Assembly: GCF_963675585.1 (NCBI RefSeq)
Contig: NZ_OY776414.1
Location: 3,823,001 to 3,887,000 of the forward strand
From: an uncultured Draconibacterium sp.
GTDB lineage: Bacteria > Bacteroidota > Bacteroidia > Bacteroidales > Prolixibacteraceae
DNA: 64,000 bases
Direction of reading: 5' to 3'
Numbering within the stretch: position 1 is the first letter of the stretch; each line of letters starts with the position of its first letter. Shown here one piece after another: positions 1 through 8,822 of the stretch. The notes under the pieces are model-generated. The model saw only the letters and a program-made list of their open reading frames with translations, did no database searches and had not been told where the DNA came from. The position numbers and the translations under genes are program-made.

Positions 1-749
1 AATTCGTTTCCAGTTGCCAAATAATGTTTTACCTCTCGAAACAGCCAGGGCCGTCCAATGGCACCACGCCCGATCATTAAGGCGTCAACTCCGGTTTCGT
101 CTAATAATTGTTTGGCTTTTTTACCACTATTAATGTCGCCATTACCAATAATCGGAATGTGTATTTTCGGATTATTCTTCACCTCGCCGATTAAAGTCCA
201 GTCGGCAACACCGGTGTACAATTGTTCGCGTGTTCGCCCATGTATTGCCAATGCCTGAATACCGGCGTCCTGCAATCGTTCTGCTGCTTCAGCAATTGGT
301 TTATCAGATTCAGTCCAACCCAAACGTGTTTTTGCAGTAACCGGAATTTTCACCGCTTTTACAATTTCCGCAGCCATTTGCTGCATTTTTGGCAGATCTT
401 TTAAAATGGCTGAACCGGCTCCATGACGAACGATTTTTTTCATGGGACAGCCAAAATTTATATCCAGAAAATCGGGTTGGAACTCTTCTGCTACCTGTGC
501 AGCACGCACCATCGAATCTATATTGTGTCCGTAAATTTGAATGGCCACCGGTCGATCGAATTCGAACAGGTGCATCTTTATTTTGGTTTTTTCGATGTCG
601 CGCACCAGCGCCTCCGATGATATGAATTCGGTGTACATCACGTCTGCGCCAAATTTTTTGCACATCCACCGGAACGATTTATACGTTACATCTTCCATGG
701 GTGCTAAAAACAGGGGAACTCCTTCTAAATTAATGTCACCAATTTTCAT
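1..749 (-). CDS. dusB: tRNA-dihydrouridine synthase B, 3' end cut by window edge
   Basis: FMN enzyme that reduces uridine to dihydrouridine in the tRNA D-loop. The visible 249 residues begin MKIGDINLEGV and read through APMEDVT, then DINFGCPM with the catalytic Cys, then AKTRLGW and the phosphate-binding GNGDI and IGRGAIGRPW motifs, in the order typical of DusB/NifR3. The start is the ATG at 747-749; the C-terminal helical domain (about 70-80 residues) lies outside the window. A second, more distant Dus protein occurs at 17028-17963, so the genome has at least two. Family assignment is firm; calling it DusB rather than another Dus rests on the N-terminal wording. Confidence 0.93.
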   Translation of the reverse strand, partial: MKIGDINLEGVPLFLAPMEDVTYKSFRWMCKKFGADVMYTEFISSEALVRDIEKTKIKMHLFEFDRPVAIQIYGHNIDSMVRAAQVAEEFQPDFLDINFGCPMKKIVRHGAGSAILKDLPKMQQMAAEIVKAVKIPVTAKTRLGWTESDKPIAEAAERLQDAGIQALAIHGRTREQLYTGVADWTLIGEVKNNPKIHIPIIGNGDINSGKKAKQLLDETGVDALMIGRGAIGRPWLFREVKHYLATGNE

Positions 750-806
750 ACGCTTTGTTAAAAACCGGTGCAAATTTAATTAAATATTTTTGGGGAAGAT
801 TCGGGC

Positions 807-1421
807 TTACAGTAAACGCTTCACTTTTGTATTTACAGTGAGTTTCATGTGTTTAAAATCAATTCCTGAAATAAGGTTAACTCCCGGCTGTTTCCCGGAT
901 TCAAAACTTCCGTATTTATTATCAAGACCTAATAATTCTGAAACATTCAAGCTAACTTTTTTTAGTATCTCAGTAATTTCTAAATACTCTACTTCTTGCA
1001 ATTGAATACAATAATTTAGCAACGAGCCTGTTTCTGCAGCTTCTGAAAGCGATTTAAAATACACTGAATTAACTGAGGATGAATCTTTTCCACTTTCAAC
1101 CGGACGAATCAAGGGTTGCTCCTTAAACTCATTTCTTTCGCAAACAACAGAGGTATTTTTTTCGATGTTGGCTAGTACCGCGAATCCGTTGGCCCAATAT
1201 TTTCGATTTGTAGTTTTATTGTGATTTTGCAAGCCTGAACTTATTCCAATAAATCCGGGCACCAGAATACCGCTGTAAAATTCAACTCCTGCCTCTTCGC
1301 GAAACGATTCTCCCCGGTTTATTATTTCGACAACAATGCCGTCATCATCGCAAACTAAAATTCCATTTTTAACAGGTGATCCACAGAGAGGGAAAATGTA
1401 TGTGGCTGCAATTTTTCTCAC
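807..1421 (-). CDS. Amidohydrolase-like protein lacking the catalytic core
   Basis: A 204-residue protein whose first ~65 residues (RKIAATYIFPLCGSPVKNG ... GILVPGFI) look like the N-terminal beta-sandwich and first barrel strand of an amidohydrolase of the aminofutalosine/cytosine deaminase group, and whose last ~55 residues (SVNVSELLG-like SLNVSELLG, GSFESGKQPGVNLI) match that family's C-terminal end. The metal-binding HxH that should follow LVPGF is replaced by GISSGLQNHN, and roughly half of the usual ~380 residues is missing. The frame is intact, so it is either a degenerate but still translated relic or a repurposed small protein. Its GTG start overlaps the stop of the upstream DUF4296 gene by one base (TAGTG), which implies coupled translation. 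No deaminase activity should be assumed. Confidence 0.6.
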   Translation of the reverse strand: MRKIAATYIFPLCGSPVKNGILVCDDDGIVVEIINRGESFREEAGVEFYSGILVPGFIGISSGLQNHNKTTNRKYWANGFAVLANIEKNTSVVCERNEFKEQPLIRPVESGKDSSSVNSVYFKSLSEAAETGSLLNYCIQLQEVEYLEITEILKKVSLNVSELLGLDNKYGSFESGKQPGVNLISGIDFKHMKLTVNTKVKRLL

Positions 1422-1816
1422 TACTCCCGTATTTCTTCATTCTCGTCGAATTGCAATAATTCTTCCTTTCGCCCGGAATATTCCTGTTCCATCTGGCTCA
1501 ATTTATTCATTACTTTCCGATACATTTTTTCAAAATTTTTGGGTTTGCTCGCGTAATAAACAAACGATTTTTCAAATACCGAATCAGGAACGTTGTATTT
1601 TTCCAGCACAGAATAATAGAAATTAACCGATGAATTATTAAACATGATGGAATCGTAGCGGAACTTATTATAGGTAGCTTTTCCCAAATGAACATCCACC
1701 ATCATATCGATCATCTGCTTCTCGTTAATCAGATTTTCGGGTTTTTGAACAATTTCATCTTCGCACGACACAATCGCGAAAAGCAGAAATAAAAGTAGTA
1801 TTTGTAGCTTCTTCAT
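1421..1816 (-). CDS. DUF4296 family lipoprotein
   Basis: A 131-residue protein with a short signal peptide and lipobox ending in Cys18 (LLFAIVSC), followed by an acidic stretch typical of surface-destined Bacteroidota lipoproteins. The body (YDSIMFNNSSVNFYYSVLEK, then VPDSVFEKSFVYYASKP) matches what I recognise as DUF4296, a small helical family of unknown function found across Bacteroidota. A charged C-terminal tail follows. It is the first gene of a two-gene unit with the amidohydrolase relic, with which it shares one base. Function unknown. Confidence 0.75.
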   Translation of the reverse strand: MKKLQILLLFLLFAIVSCEDEIVQKPENLINEKQMIDMMVDVHLGKATYNKFRYDSIMFNNSSVNFYYSVLEKYNVPDSVFEKSFVYYASKPKNFEKMYRKVMNKLSQMEQEYSGRKEELLQFDENEEIRE

Positions 1817-1993
1817 AATTTTCGGGTGCCAAATTATAAATAGTTGTGGCAGAATTCAAAAAAAGGGAGTTAAAAAATATTATTCCGTCAAAAGTAATTC
1901 ACTTAAATTATAAAAACCGTCCTCCTGAACCGCTTTTCGAATTCAATAGATACACGAATTCAAATAGCAGAGTCGATTAACTTACCAACTGAC

Positions 1994-3352
1994 TTAGGCA
2001 AAAATGGTTTTAAACACCTCTTCCACACGACTTACTTTTACAATTTCGATATTGAATTTTTTAACATCGAATCCTTTGTTTAACGAAGGAACATAAATAC
2101 GCTTAAAACCAAGTTTTGCCGCTTCAGCAATACGTTGTTCAATGCGGCCAACTGCACGAATTTCGCCTGTTAAACCAACCTCACCCGCAAAACAAATTTT
2201 GTGGTTTATGGCAATATCAATGTTCGACGAAAGAATGGAACAAATTACTGCCAGATCGGTAGCCGGATCACTGATTTTTAATCCGCCTGCAATGTTTAAA
2301 AAAACATCTTTTGCGATCAATTTAAATCCTGCGCGCTTTTCCAACACTGCCAGTAACATATTTAAGCGGCGCAAATCAAATCCGGTGGACGAACGCTGCG
2401 GTGTGCCGTAAGCCGCCGAACTTACCAGGGCCTGAATCTCAATCAGAAAGGGTCGAACCCCTTCAACAGTGGCTGCAATGGCGGTTCCGCTAACATCGTC
2501 GCTCACTTTCGAAATTAATTGTTCCGATGGATTGGTAATTTCGCGCAAACCATCACTCCGCATTTCAAAAATCCCCAATTCGTTGGTAGAGCCAAAGCGG
2601 TTTTTGTTCGAGCGCAAAATCCGATACATATAATTTGTGTCGCCTTCAAACTGAAGAACGGTGTCAACCATGTGCTCCAGCACTTTGGGGCCTGCCAGAT
2701 TGCCGTCTTTTGTAATGTGCCCGATTAAAATTACGGCCACATTGTTCTTTTTTGCAAACTTTAAAATAGCCGAAGTACACTCGCGCACCTGCCCCACCGA
2801 ACCCGGCGACGACTCGATTAATTCAGTTGAAATGGTTTGAATGGAATCGAGAATCAGCAACTCGGGTTTTACCTGCTCGGTATGCGCAATAATGTGCTCA
2901 AGCGATGTTTCGCTTAAAAAAAGGCAGTTACTAATTGAATTACTCAGGCGCTCGGCCCGCAATTTTATTTGCTGTAAACTCTCCTCTCCCGAAATGTACA
3001 GAATGTTTTTACTAGGCAAACCCAAGGCAAGTTGCAAAGCCAGAGTAGATTTTCCAATACCCGGGTCGCCTCCCAAAAGAATCAGCGATCCGGGAACAAT
3101 TCCGCCTCCTAAAACCCGGTTAAATTCTTCAATGCCCACCGAAATTCGCTGGGTATTAACCATTTCAATTTTATCGAGTGTTAATGGCTGATTCCCCGAA
3201 ATTTGTACCGCCAATTTCCCGGTGCTTTGTTTCTTTTCTACAATCTCTTCCACATAGGTGTTCCACTCGTTGCAAGTCGAACATTTCCCCATCCATTTGG
3301 GTGATTGTGCCCCGCAATTTTGACAGGTGTATATGCTTTTGGTTTTTGCCAT
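1994..3352 (-). CDS. radA: DNA repair protein RadA
   Basis: RecA-related ATPase that promotes branch migration during recombinational repair. All landmarks are present: an N-terminal zinc finger (C10, C13, C24, C27), the Walker A GGDPGIGKST with Lys101, a Walker B in LLILDSIQTI, the RadA-specific KNRFGSTNE motif, and a Lon-protease-like C-terminal domain (GLTGEIRAVGRIEQRIAEA). At 452 residues it has the family's usual length. It is probably transcribed alone or with the nucleotidyltransferase at 3435-3923, which lies about 80 bp upstream on the same strand. Confidence 0.97.
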   Translation of the reverse strand: MAKTKSIYTCQNCGAQSPKWMGKCSTCNEWNTYVEEIVEKKQSTGKLAVQISGNQPLTLDKIEMVNTQRISVGIEEFNRVLGGGIVPGSLILLGGDPGIGKSTLALQLALGLPSKNILYISGEESLQQIKLRAERLSNSISNCLFLSETSLEHIIAHTEQVKPELLILDSIQTISTELIESSPGSVGQVRECTSAILKFAKKNNVAVILIGHITKDGNLAGPKVLEHMVDTVLQFEGDTNYMYRILRSNKNRFGSTNELGIFEMRSDGLREITNPSEQLISKVSDDVSGTAIAATVEGVRPFLIEIQALVSSAAYGTPQRSSTGFDLRRLNMLLAVLEKRAGFKLIAKDVFLNIAGGLKISDPATDLAVICSILSSNIDIAINHKICFAGEVGLTGEIRAVGRIEQRIAEAAKLGFKRIYVPSLNKGFDVKKFNIEIVKVSRVEEVFKTIFA

Positions 3353-3434
3353 ATTTCTCTGTGTTGCTTTGCGATATTCTCAATATTCTCTAAGGGTTTT
3401 TTACCTCAGAGAAAACGAAGAAGTCGCTGAGAGT

Positions 3435-3923
3435 TTATAGTTTTTTAATTCGCTGAATTATTTCGCTGGTAGAAATTCCCTCTACCAAATCCAAGGTTTC
3501 CACTTTACCTCCATTGTTTAAAACGGTATCGTGCCCGGCAATTTCGTGAATTTCGTACTGCGCACCTTTTACCAGCACATCAGGAATTATTTTGGCGATT
3601 ACTTCTGCCGGTGTTTCTTCACTAAAAATCAGCACTGCATCAACACACTCAAAAGCGGCCAATACTTCCGCACGCGCTTGTTCATCCATAATCGGGCGAT
3701 TTTCGCCTTTTAAAATCCGCACCGACTCATCGGAATTTAATCCCACAATCAAGCGGGTTCCAAAAGCCGCCGACTTCTGCAGCGAATCAACATGCCCGTT
3801 GTGAATAATATCGAAACAACCATTGGTAAAAACAATGGTGTTATTACTTCCTTTCCAAATGGTTAGCAAAGGCTGAAGCGATTCGAAATTGGTGAATATT
3901 TTTGATTTTGTCTTAAAATTCAT
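3435..3923 (-). CDS. rfaE2: D-glycero-beta-D-manno-heptose 1-phosphate adenylyltransferase (RfaE2/HldE C-domain type)
   Basis: A 162-residue cytidylyltransferase-fold protein. It has the nucleotide-binding TNGCFDIIHNGH segment (HxGH at residues 41-44) and the C-terminal ISTSEIIQRI signature of the family. In the pathway it adds AMP to heptose-1-phosphate to give ADP-heptose for lipopolysaccharide. Many Bacteroidota carry this domain as a stand-alone gene rather than as the fused HldE, which fits the length here. No other heptose gene is in the window, so the exact sugar is inferred from the family. Confidence 0.88.
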   Translation of the reverse strand: MNFKTKSKIFTNFESLQPLLTIWKGSNNTIVFTNGCFDIIHNGHVDSLQKSAAFGTRLIVGLNSDESVRILKGENRPIMDEQARAEVLAAFECVDAVLIFSEETPAEVIAKIIPDVLVKGAQYEIHEIAGHDTVLNNGGKVETLDLVEGISTSEIIQRIKKL

Positions 3924-4078
3924 ATGCGTTCAAAATTAAATATAAAATTATTGGAATCATAGAGGAACTAAATTTTGTGTTTTAACAAAACATGTAGAAT
4001 CAATACAAACAAAATCACTTTTTAAATTTTTTAAGAATATCTTCCCATCTTTGACGAAAATTATACAATTCAGATTTT

Positions 4079-6418
4079 ATGAAAAGGCTTCGTACTATAC
4101 ACCTTATTCTTTTTGTTTTACTAACTGCCTCTTTTGCAGTTCAGGCTCAATCCTATAAAAATCCCAAGCTGAGTGCCGATGAACGAACTCAGGATTTACT
4201 TTCCAGAATGACACTGGAAGAAAAAGTGGGCCAGCTGCTCTGTCCGCTTGGCTGGGAAATGTACGAACGAAACGGCGATGAAGTACATTGTTCGGAGAAA
4301 TTTAAAACAACTTTGAAAGAACAACACATCGGTATGCTTTGGGCAGCTTACCGCGCTGATCCATGGACACAAAAAACACTCGAAAATGGCTTGAACCCGG
4401 AATTGGCGGCAAAAGCGGGAAATGCATTTCAGCGTTATATAATTGAAAACACCCGTTTGGGAATTCCTCTATTTCTGGCAGAAGAAAGTCCACATGGTCA
4501 CATGGCCATCGGGACAACTGTTTTTCCTACCGGAATTGGATTGGCATCGAGCTGGTCGGAAGAACTTTTAACCGAAGTTGGAGCAGTAATGGCCAGTGAA
4601 ATTCGTTTACAGGGAGCTCACATTGCATACGGTCCTGTACTTGATTTGGCGCGCGATCCACGTTGGTCGAGAGTTGAAGAAACTTATGGCGAAGATCCGG
4701 TATTAACTGCAAAACTGGGAGCTGCCATTGTAAAAGGCCAAGGTGCCGGTGACCTGTCAAATGAGAGCAGTGCAATTTCTACATTAAAACATTTTATCGC
4801 CTATGGAGTTCCAATTAGCGGTCAAAACGGAAATGCTTCATCGGTCGGAATTCACGAGATTCATCAAAGCTTCCTCCCTCCGTTTAAAGCTGCAATTAGT
4901 GCAGGTGCTTTGTCGGTAATGACCTCGTATAATTCGATTGACGGTATTCCATGCACTGCAAACTCTTATTTATACCGCGACATTTTACAAAAAGATTGGC
5001 ATTTTTCCGGATTTTCGGTATCCGATTTGTATAGTATCGAAGGAATTCATGGCAGTCATTATGTAGCTCCAACCATTCAGGATGCGGCTATGCAAGCTTT
5101 AACAGCAGGTGTTGATGTTGATTTGGGTGGCGATGCTTACATAAAATTGATTGAAGCAGTGAAAGACTCACGAATAAAAGAAGAGTTAGTTGATTCTGCT
5201 GCATACCGGGTACTTCGTTTGAAGTTTGAGATGGGGCTTTTTGAAAATCCATATGTTGATACTCAAAAAGCAAAACAGAATGTACGAACACAAGCCAACA
5301 TAGCTGTTGCACGAAAGGCAGCTCAACAAGCTGTTGTTCTGCTGAAAAATACCAGCAACACTCTTCCGCTAAACAAAAAGATGGGCAAAATTGCGGTAAT
5401 TGGCCCCAACGCCCACAACCGTTACAATATGCTTGGCGATTATACAGCACCGCAGGAAGACAGCAATGTAATTACCATTTTGGAGGGTGTAATATCAAAA
5501 ATTGGAAAGGAAAATGTAAGTTACGTAAAAGGATGTTCGATCAGAGATACCAGCTGGCAAAATATTTCAGAAGCGGTTGAAGCCGCCCAAAATGCCGATG
5601 CGGTGATTATTGCCGTTGGAGGATCGAGTGCCCGCGACTTTAAAACCAGCTACCAGGACACAGGAGCAGCAATTGCTTCGTCGAACACTGTTAGCGATAT
5701 GGAATGTGGCGAAGGATTTGACCGGGCTACTCTGGAATTACTGGGTTACCAAATGAATTTATTAAAAGCGGTAAAAGCTACCGGCAAACCTTTAATTGTG
5801 GTTTACGTTGAAGGACGACCTTTAAATATGAATTGGGCGGCACAAAATGCAGATGCATTGATTAACGCCTGGTACCCGGGACAGGAAGGGGGAAATGCGA
5901 TAGCAGATGTTTTATTTGGAGATTACAATCCGGCTGGCCGACAGCCGGTTTCTATACCCCGAAACGTTGGACAGGTACCTGTTTACTACAACAAGAAAAA
6001 TCCGAATGCACACGCTTATGTTGAAATGGAAGCAACGCCACTTTACACGTTTGGATACGGACTTAGTTACACCACATTCGAGTATAAAAATTTGCAGGTT
6101 AAAAAACAGGCCAACAATCAGTTTGAAATTTCGTTTCTGGTAAAAAACACCGGAAACTACGATGGCGAAGAAGTAGCCCAGTTGTATATTAGAGATGAAT
6201 TTGCTTCGATGGTGCAAGCCATGAAACAGCTAAAACATTTTAAACGGTTTTACCTGAAAAAACAGGAAGAAACTACAATACGATTTACACTAACCCGGGA
6301 CGATTTATCAATTGTAAACCAAAAACTGGAACAGGTTCTTGAACCGGGTAGTTTTCAATTAATGATTGGCGCTGCATCTGACGATATTCGTTTACACACA
6401 AAAATAGAGGTAAATTAA
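4079..6418 (+). CDS. Secreted glycoside hydrolase family 3 (beta-glucosidase/beta-xylosidase-like)
   Basis: A 779-residue exo-acting glycosidase. Residues 1-24 form a signal peptide ending FAVQAQ. The GH3 N-terminal barrel follows with LSRMTLEEKVGQLL, DLARDPRWSRVEETYGEDP, KHFIAYG and GFSVSDL, in which Asp316 is the expected nucleophile. The GH3 C-terminal domain contains VAVIGPNA-like IAVIGPNAH and VYVEGRPL, and a fibronectin III-like domain (NTGNYDGEEVAQLYI) closes the protein. Substrate cannot be fixed from sequence; the family acts on beta-glucosides, xylosides or related linkages in the periplasm. It stands alone between divergent genes. A CATCTTTG box at 4046-4053 is a possible promoter -7 element. 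Confidence 0.92.
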   Translation: MKRLRTIHLILFVLLTASFAVQAQSYKNPKLSADERTQDLLSRMTLEEKVGQLLCPLGWEMYERNGDEVHCSEKFKTTLKEQHIGMLWAAYRADPWTQKTLENGLNPELAAKAGNAFQRYIIENTRLGIPLFLAEESPHGHMAIGTTVFPTGIGLASSWSEELLTEVGAVMASEIRLQGAHIAYGPVLDLARDPRWSRVEETYGEDPVLTAKLGAAIVKGQGAGDLSNESSAISTLKHFIAYGVPISGQNGNASSVGIHEIHQSFLPPFKAAISAGALSVMTSYNSIDGIPCTANSYLYRDILQKDWHFSGFSVSDLYSIEGIHGSHYVAPTIQDAAMQALTAGVDVDLGGDAYIKLIEAVKDSRIKEELVDSAAYRVLRLKFEMGLFENPYVDTQKAKQNVRTQANIAVARKAAQQAVVLLKNTSNTLPLNKKMGKIAVIGPNAHNRYNMLGDYTAPQEDSNVITILEGVISKIGKENVSYVKGCSIRDTSWQNISEAVEAAQNADAVIIAVGGSSARDFKTSYQDTGAAIASSNTVSDMECGEGFDRATLELLGYQMNLLKAVKATGKPLIVVYVEGRPLNMNWAAQNADALINAWYPGQEGGNAIADVLFGDYNPAGRQPVSIPRNVGQVPVYYNKKNPNAHAYVEMEATPLYTFGYGLSYTTFEYKNLQVKKQANNQFEISFLVKNTGNYDGEEVAQLYIRDEFASMVQAMKQLKHFKRFYLKKQEETTIRFTLTRDDLSIVNQKLEQVLEPGSFQLMIGAASDDIRLHTKIEVN

Positions 6419-6491
6419 GCTCCAAACTGAAACCTCTCAACTCGTCTGAAGAATATCTTATCCAATAAATTTTACGATCATAAAATAAAAA

Positions 6492-6517
6492 ACCTCGTGG
6501 CTGAAAAACCACGAGGT
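6492..6517 (-). terminator. Intrinsic terminator of the panC-panD unit
   Basis: A 9-bp perfect stem, ACCTCGTGG with CCACGAGGT, and an 8-base loop. Read on the minus strand it is followed directly by TTTTTTATTTT, so it ends leftward transcription from panD. There is no comparable T-run on the plus side. Confidence 0.85.
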
Positions 6518-6544
6518 ACTATCTCTTTATATCCACTTTTCGAT

Positions 6545-6895
6545 TTAAACGATACTGTTTGTCTCAATATCGGGGAAAATAAGGCTTGGCTTAAACGTCT
6601 TTGCCTCTTCAAAATCCATTAAGGCATACGAGATAATAATTACCACGTCGCCAACAGCCACTTTCCGGGCAGCAGGTCCATTCAGGCAAATTGTGCCCGA
6701 ACCACGCTCGCCACGAATAACGTATGTTTCCAAACGTTCGCCATTATTAATATTAACCACTTGTACCTTTTCGTTTTCAATCAGGTTCGCGGCATCCATC
6801 AAATCCTCATCAATTGTAATGCTCCCCACATATTGCAGGTTAGCTTCGGTAACAGTTACCTTATGTATTTTCGATTTACAAACTTCAATTTGCAT
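6545..6895 (-). CDS. panD: Aspartate 1-decarboxylase
   Basis: Pyruvoyl-dependent enzyme that makes beta-alanine from aspartate for pantothenate and coenzyme A synthesis. The proenzyme self-cleaves between Gly24 and Ser25; both residues are present in [10 protein letters not shown]. Further family landmarks are the substrate-binding segment around [12 protein letters not shown] and [12 protein letters not shown]. At 116 residues the length is normal. It lies 13 bp downstream of panC, so the two form one pantothenate operon that ends at the hairpin at 6492-6517. Confidence 0.97.
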   Translation of the reverse strand: MQIEVCKSKIHKVTVTEANLQYVGSITIDEDLMDAANLIENEKVQVVNINNGERLETYVIRGERGSGTICLNGPAARKVAVGDVVIIISYALMDFEEAKTFKPSLIFPDIETNSIV

Positions 6896-6908
6896 GACTT
6901 TGCTCTTT

Positions 6909-7748
6909 TCAGTTCAAAACAATATTGTCAATTAATCTAATCTTTCCACAAAACGCAGCAACACAAGCAACTTTGGTGTTTTTTTCATCCCAGCTTTTAA
7001 TGGCTTGCAATTGCTCATCGTCCACTATTTCAAAATACTCAACATTTAAAAACGGGTTTTTGTTGATCGTTTCAAGCACCCATTTTACTAGTTCTTCTAC
7101 GGATTTCTGCCCCATAAGTTCTTTGGCCTTAAATAAGGTCTCCGAAATTATTTTAGCATTTTCACGTTGTTCTGCTGTCAATAATTCATTTCGCGAGCTC
7201 ATGGCTAAACCACTTTCTTCGCGAATAATGGCGCAAGGTACAATTTCAACCCGAAGTTGTAATTGTTTTACCATATTTTTAATGATTGCAAGTTGCTGAA
7301 AATCCTTTAATCCGAAGTACGCTTTATCGGGATTTACCATTGCAAAAAGCTTACTAACTACCTGTGCCACACCATTAAAGTGCCCCGGACGATGTGCCCC
7401 TTCCATCACTTCTTCTAACTTTCCAAAGTTAAATTTACGTAAATCGGGTTCGGGGTAAACTTCCCCGGTACTGGGTGCAAAAACAATATTGCAAGCACTT
7501 GGTTCCAGCAGTTTCAAATCATTTTCCAATGTACGTGGATAACGTTCCAAATCTTTTGGGTCGTTAAACTGTGTAGGATTCACAAAAACACTTACTACAG
7601 TATGCGTATTATTTGCCACCGATTGCTCTACCAGCGACAGATGTCCACGGTGCAAAGCTCCCATAGTTGGCACAAAGCCAAGCGAATCGGTTGCACCAAG
7701 CTTACTGAGTTCGTGCTGTAATTCGTTAATTGTTTTTACCAGAATCAT
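6909..7748 (-). CDS. panC: Pantothenate synthetase
   Basis: ATP-dependent ligase joining pantoate and beta-alanine. The 279-residue protein has [10 protein letters not shown], with the adenylate-forming HxGH at residues 33-36, followed by [18 protein letters not shown] and the KMSKS-like MSSRNELL, as expected. It is first in a two-gene operon with panD, which supplies its beta-alanine substrate. Divergent from the glycogen-synthase-like gene at 7898, a neighbourhood I recall as common in Bacteroidota. Confidence 0.97.
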   Translation of the reverse strand: MILVKTINELQHELSKLGATDSLGFVPTMGALHRGHLSLVEQSVANNTHTVVSVFVNPTQFNDPKDLERYPRTLENDLKLLEPSACNIVFAPSTGEVYPEPDLRKFNFGKLEEVMEGAHRPGHFNGVAQVVSKLFAMVNPDKAYFGLKDFQQLAIIKNMVKQLQLRVEIVPCAIIREESGLAMSSRNELLTAEQRENAKIISETLFKAKELMGQKSVEELVKWVLETINKNPFLNVEYFEIVDDEQLQAIKSWDEKNTKVACVAAFCGKIRLIDNIVLN

Positions 7749-7838
7749 ACCCCTTTTTTTGCGGCTGCAAAGTAACTAAATAAAATTGTTAAAACATCGA
7801 AAAAAACGACTATAGTAACTGAACCTAACGAACTTAAC

Positions 7839-7868
7839 TTGAATTTCCGTTTATTTTTATTACTTTTG
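7839..7868 (+). promoter_or_regulatory. Candidate promoter of the glycogen-synthase-like gene
   Basis: TACTTTTG at 7861-7868 fits the Bacteroidota -7 consensus TAnnTTTG, and a TTGA at 7839-7842 sits about 18 bp upstream as a possible -33 box. The start codon follows 29 bp downstream. Pattern match only. Confidence 0.5.
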
Positions 7869-7897
7869 CACACTGTTTTTAACTGCAGATTTGGTTC

Positions 7898-8698
7898 ATG
7901 GAAAAGAAAAGAATCCTTTATATTTCACAAGAAATCACCCCGTATTTACCTGAAAGTGAAATGTCAGAAATTGCCCGTTACTTACCTCAGGGCGTTCAGG
8001 AAAGAGGTAGAGAGATTAGAACATTTATGCCTCGCTATGGCTGTGTAAATGAGAGACGTAACCAATTGCATGAAGTAATTCGTTTGTCGGGTATGAACCT
8101 GGTAATTAACGATACTGACCACCCGCTTATCATAAAAGTAGCGTCTATTCAGGCGGCTCGTATGCAGGTTTATTTTATCGATAATGAAGACTATTTTCAA
8201 CGCAAGTTTGTTTTAAACGATGCCGCAGGCAAGGAGTTTGAAGACAATGACGAACGTGCCGTATTTTTTGCCCGAGGTGTTCTTGAGACTGTTATTAAAC
8301 TTCGCTGGGCTCCGGATATTATCCACTGCCACGGCTGGTTAACATCACTTGTTCCGCTTTACATAAAAAAATACTATTACAACGATCCGTTGTTTGCAAA
8401 CTCAAAAGTTGTTTATTCAGCTTACGACGACGACTTTAAAAACACATTGGATCCTAAATTTAACGAAAAGCTTTTGCTTGAGGGCATTACAAAAGAGGAT
8501 GTGGATCTTATTGAAGACCCTAACTACGTGAATGTTAACAAACTTGCAATCAATTATTCGGATGCAGTGATTCAGGGAACTGAAAATATTAACACTGGGG
8601 TGAAAGACTACATTAAAGAAACCGGCAAATTATTTTTAGACTACCAGCCAAAAGAAACATACATTGATGCTTACAACGAATTTTACGACAAAGTATAG
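7898..8698 (+). CDS. Glycogen/starch synthase-like protein, N-terminal GT5 domain only
   Basis: A 266-residue protein resembling the N-terminal Rossmann domain of GT5 glycogen synthase: ILYISQEITPY at the start, VRTFMPRYG-like IRTFMPRYG, VYFIDNEDYF, then RWAPDIIHCHGW. Two things argue against ordinary synthase activity. The ADP-glucose-binding KxGG loop that should follow EITPY is replaced by LPESEMSEI, and the whole C-terminal GT1-type domain (another ~200 residues) is absent with a clean stop. Such short proteins are commonly labelled glycogen synthase in Bacteroidota. It may be a regulatory or structural homologue. It is followed by a DUF4270 lipoprotein gene and is divergent from panC. 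Confidence 0.75.
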   Translation: MEKKRILYISQEITPYLPESEMSEIARYLPQGVQERGREIRTFMPRYGCVNERRNQLHEVIRLSGMNLVINDTDHPLIIKVASIQAARMQVYFIDNEDYFQRKFVLNDAAGKEFEDNDERAVFFARGVLETVIKLRWAPDIIHCHGWLTSLVPLYIKKYYYNDPLFANSKVVYSAYDDDFKNTLDPKFNEKLLLEGITKEDVDLIEDPNYVNVNKLAINYSDAVIQGTENINTGVKDYIKETGKLFLDYQPKETYIDAYNEFYDKV

Positions 8699-8822
8699 CA
8701 TCAGGCTTTGTTAAAAGATCAAAATTTATTTTAAAAAATTCAATTATACAATGAATTCAGAAATGCTCTCGTTGTTTTTTCATACGTTTGTGTAAATTTT
8801 TTGAGAAAACAGAAAGAGAGAA

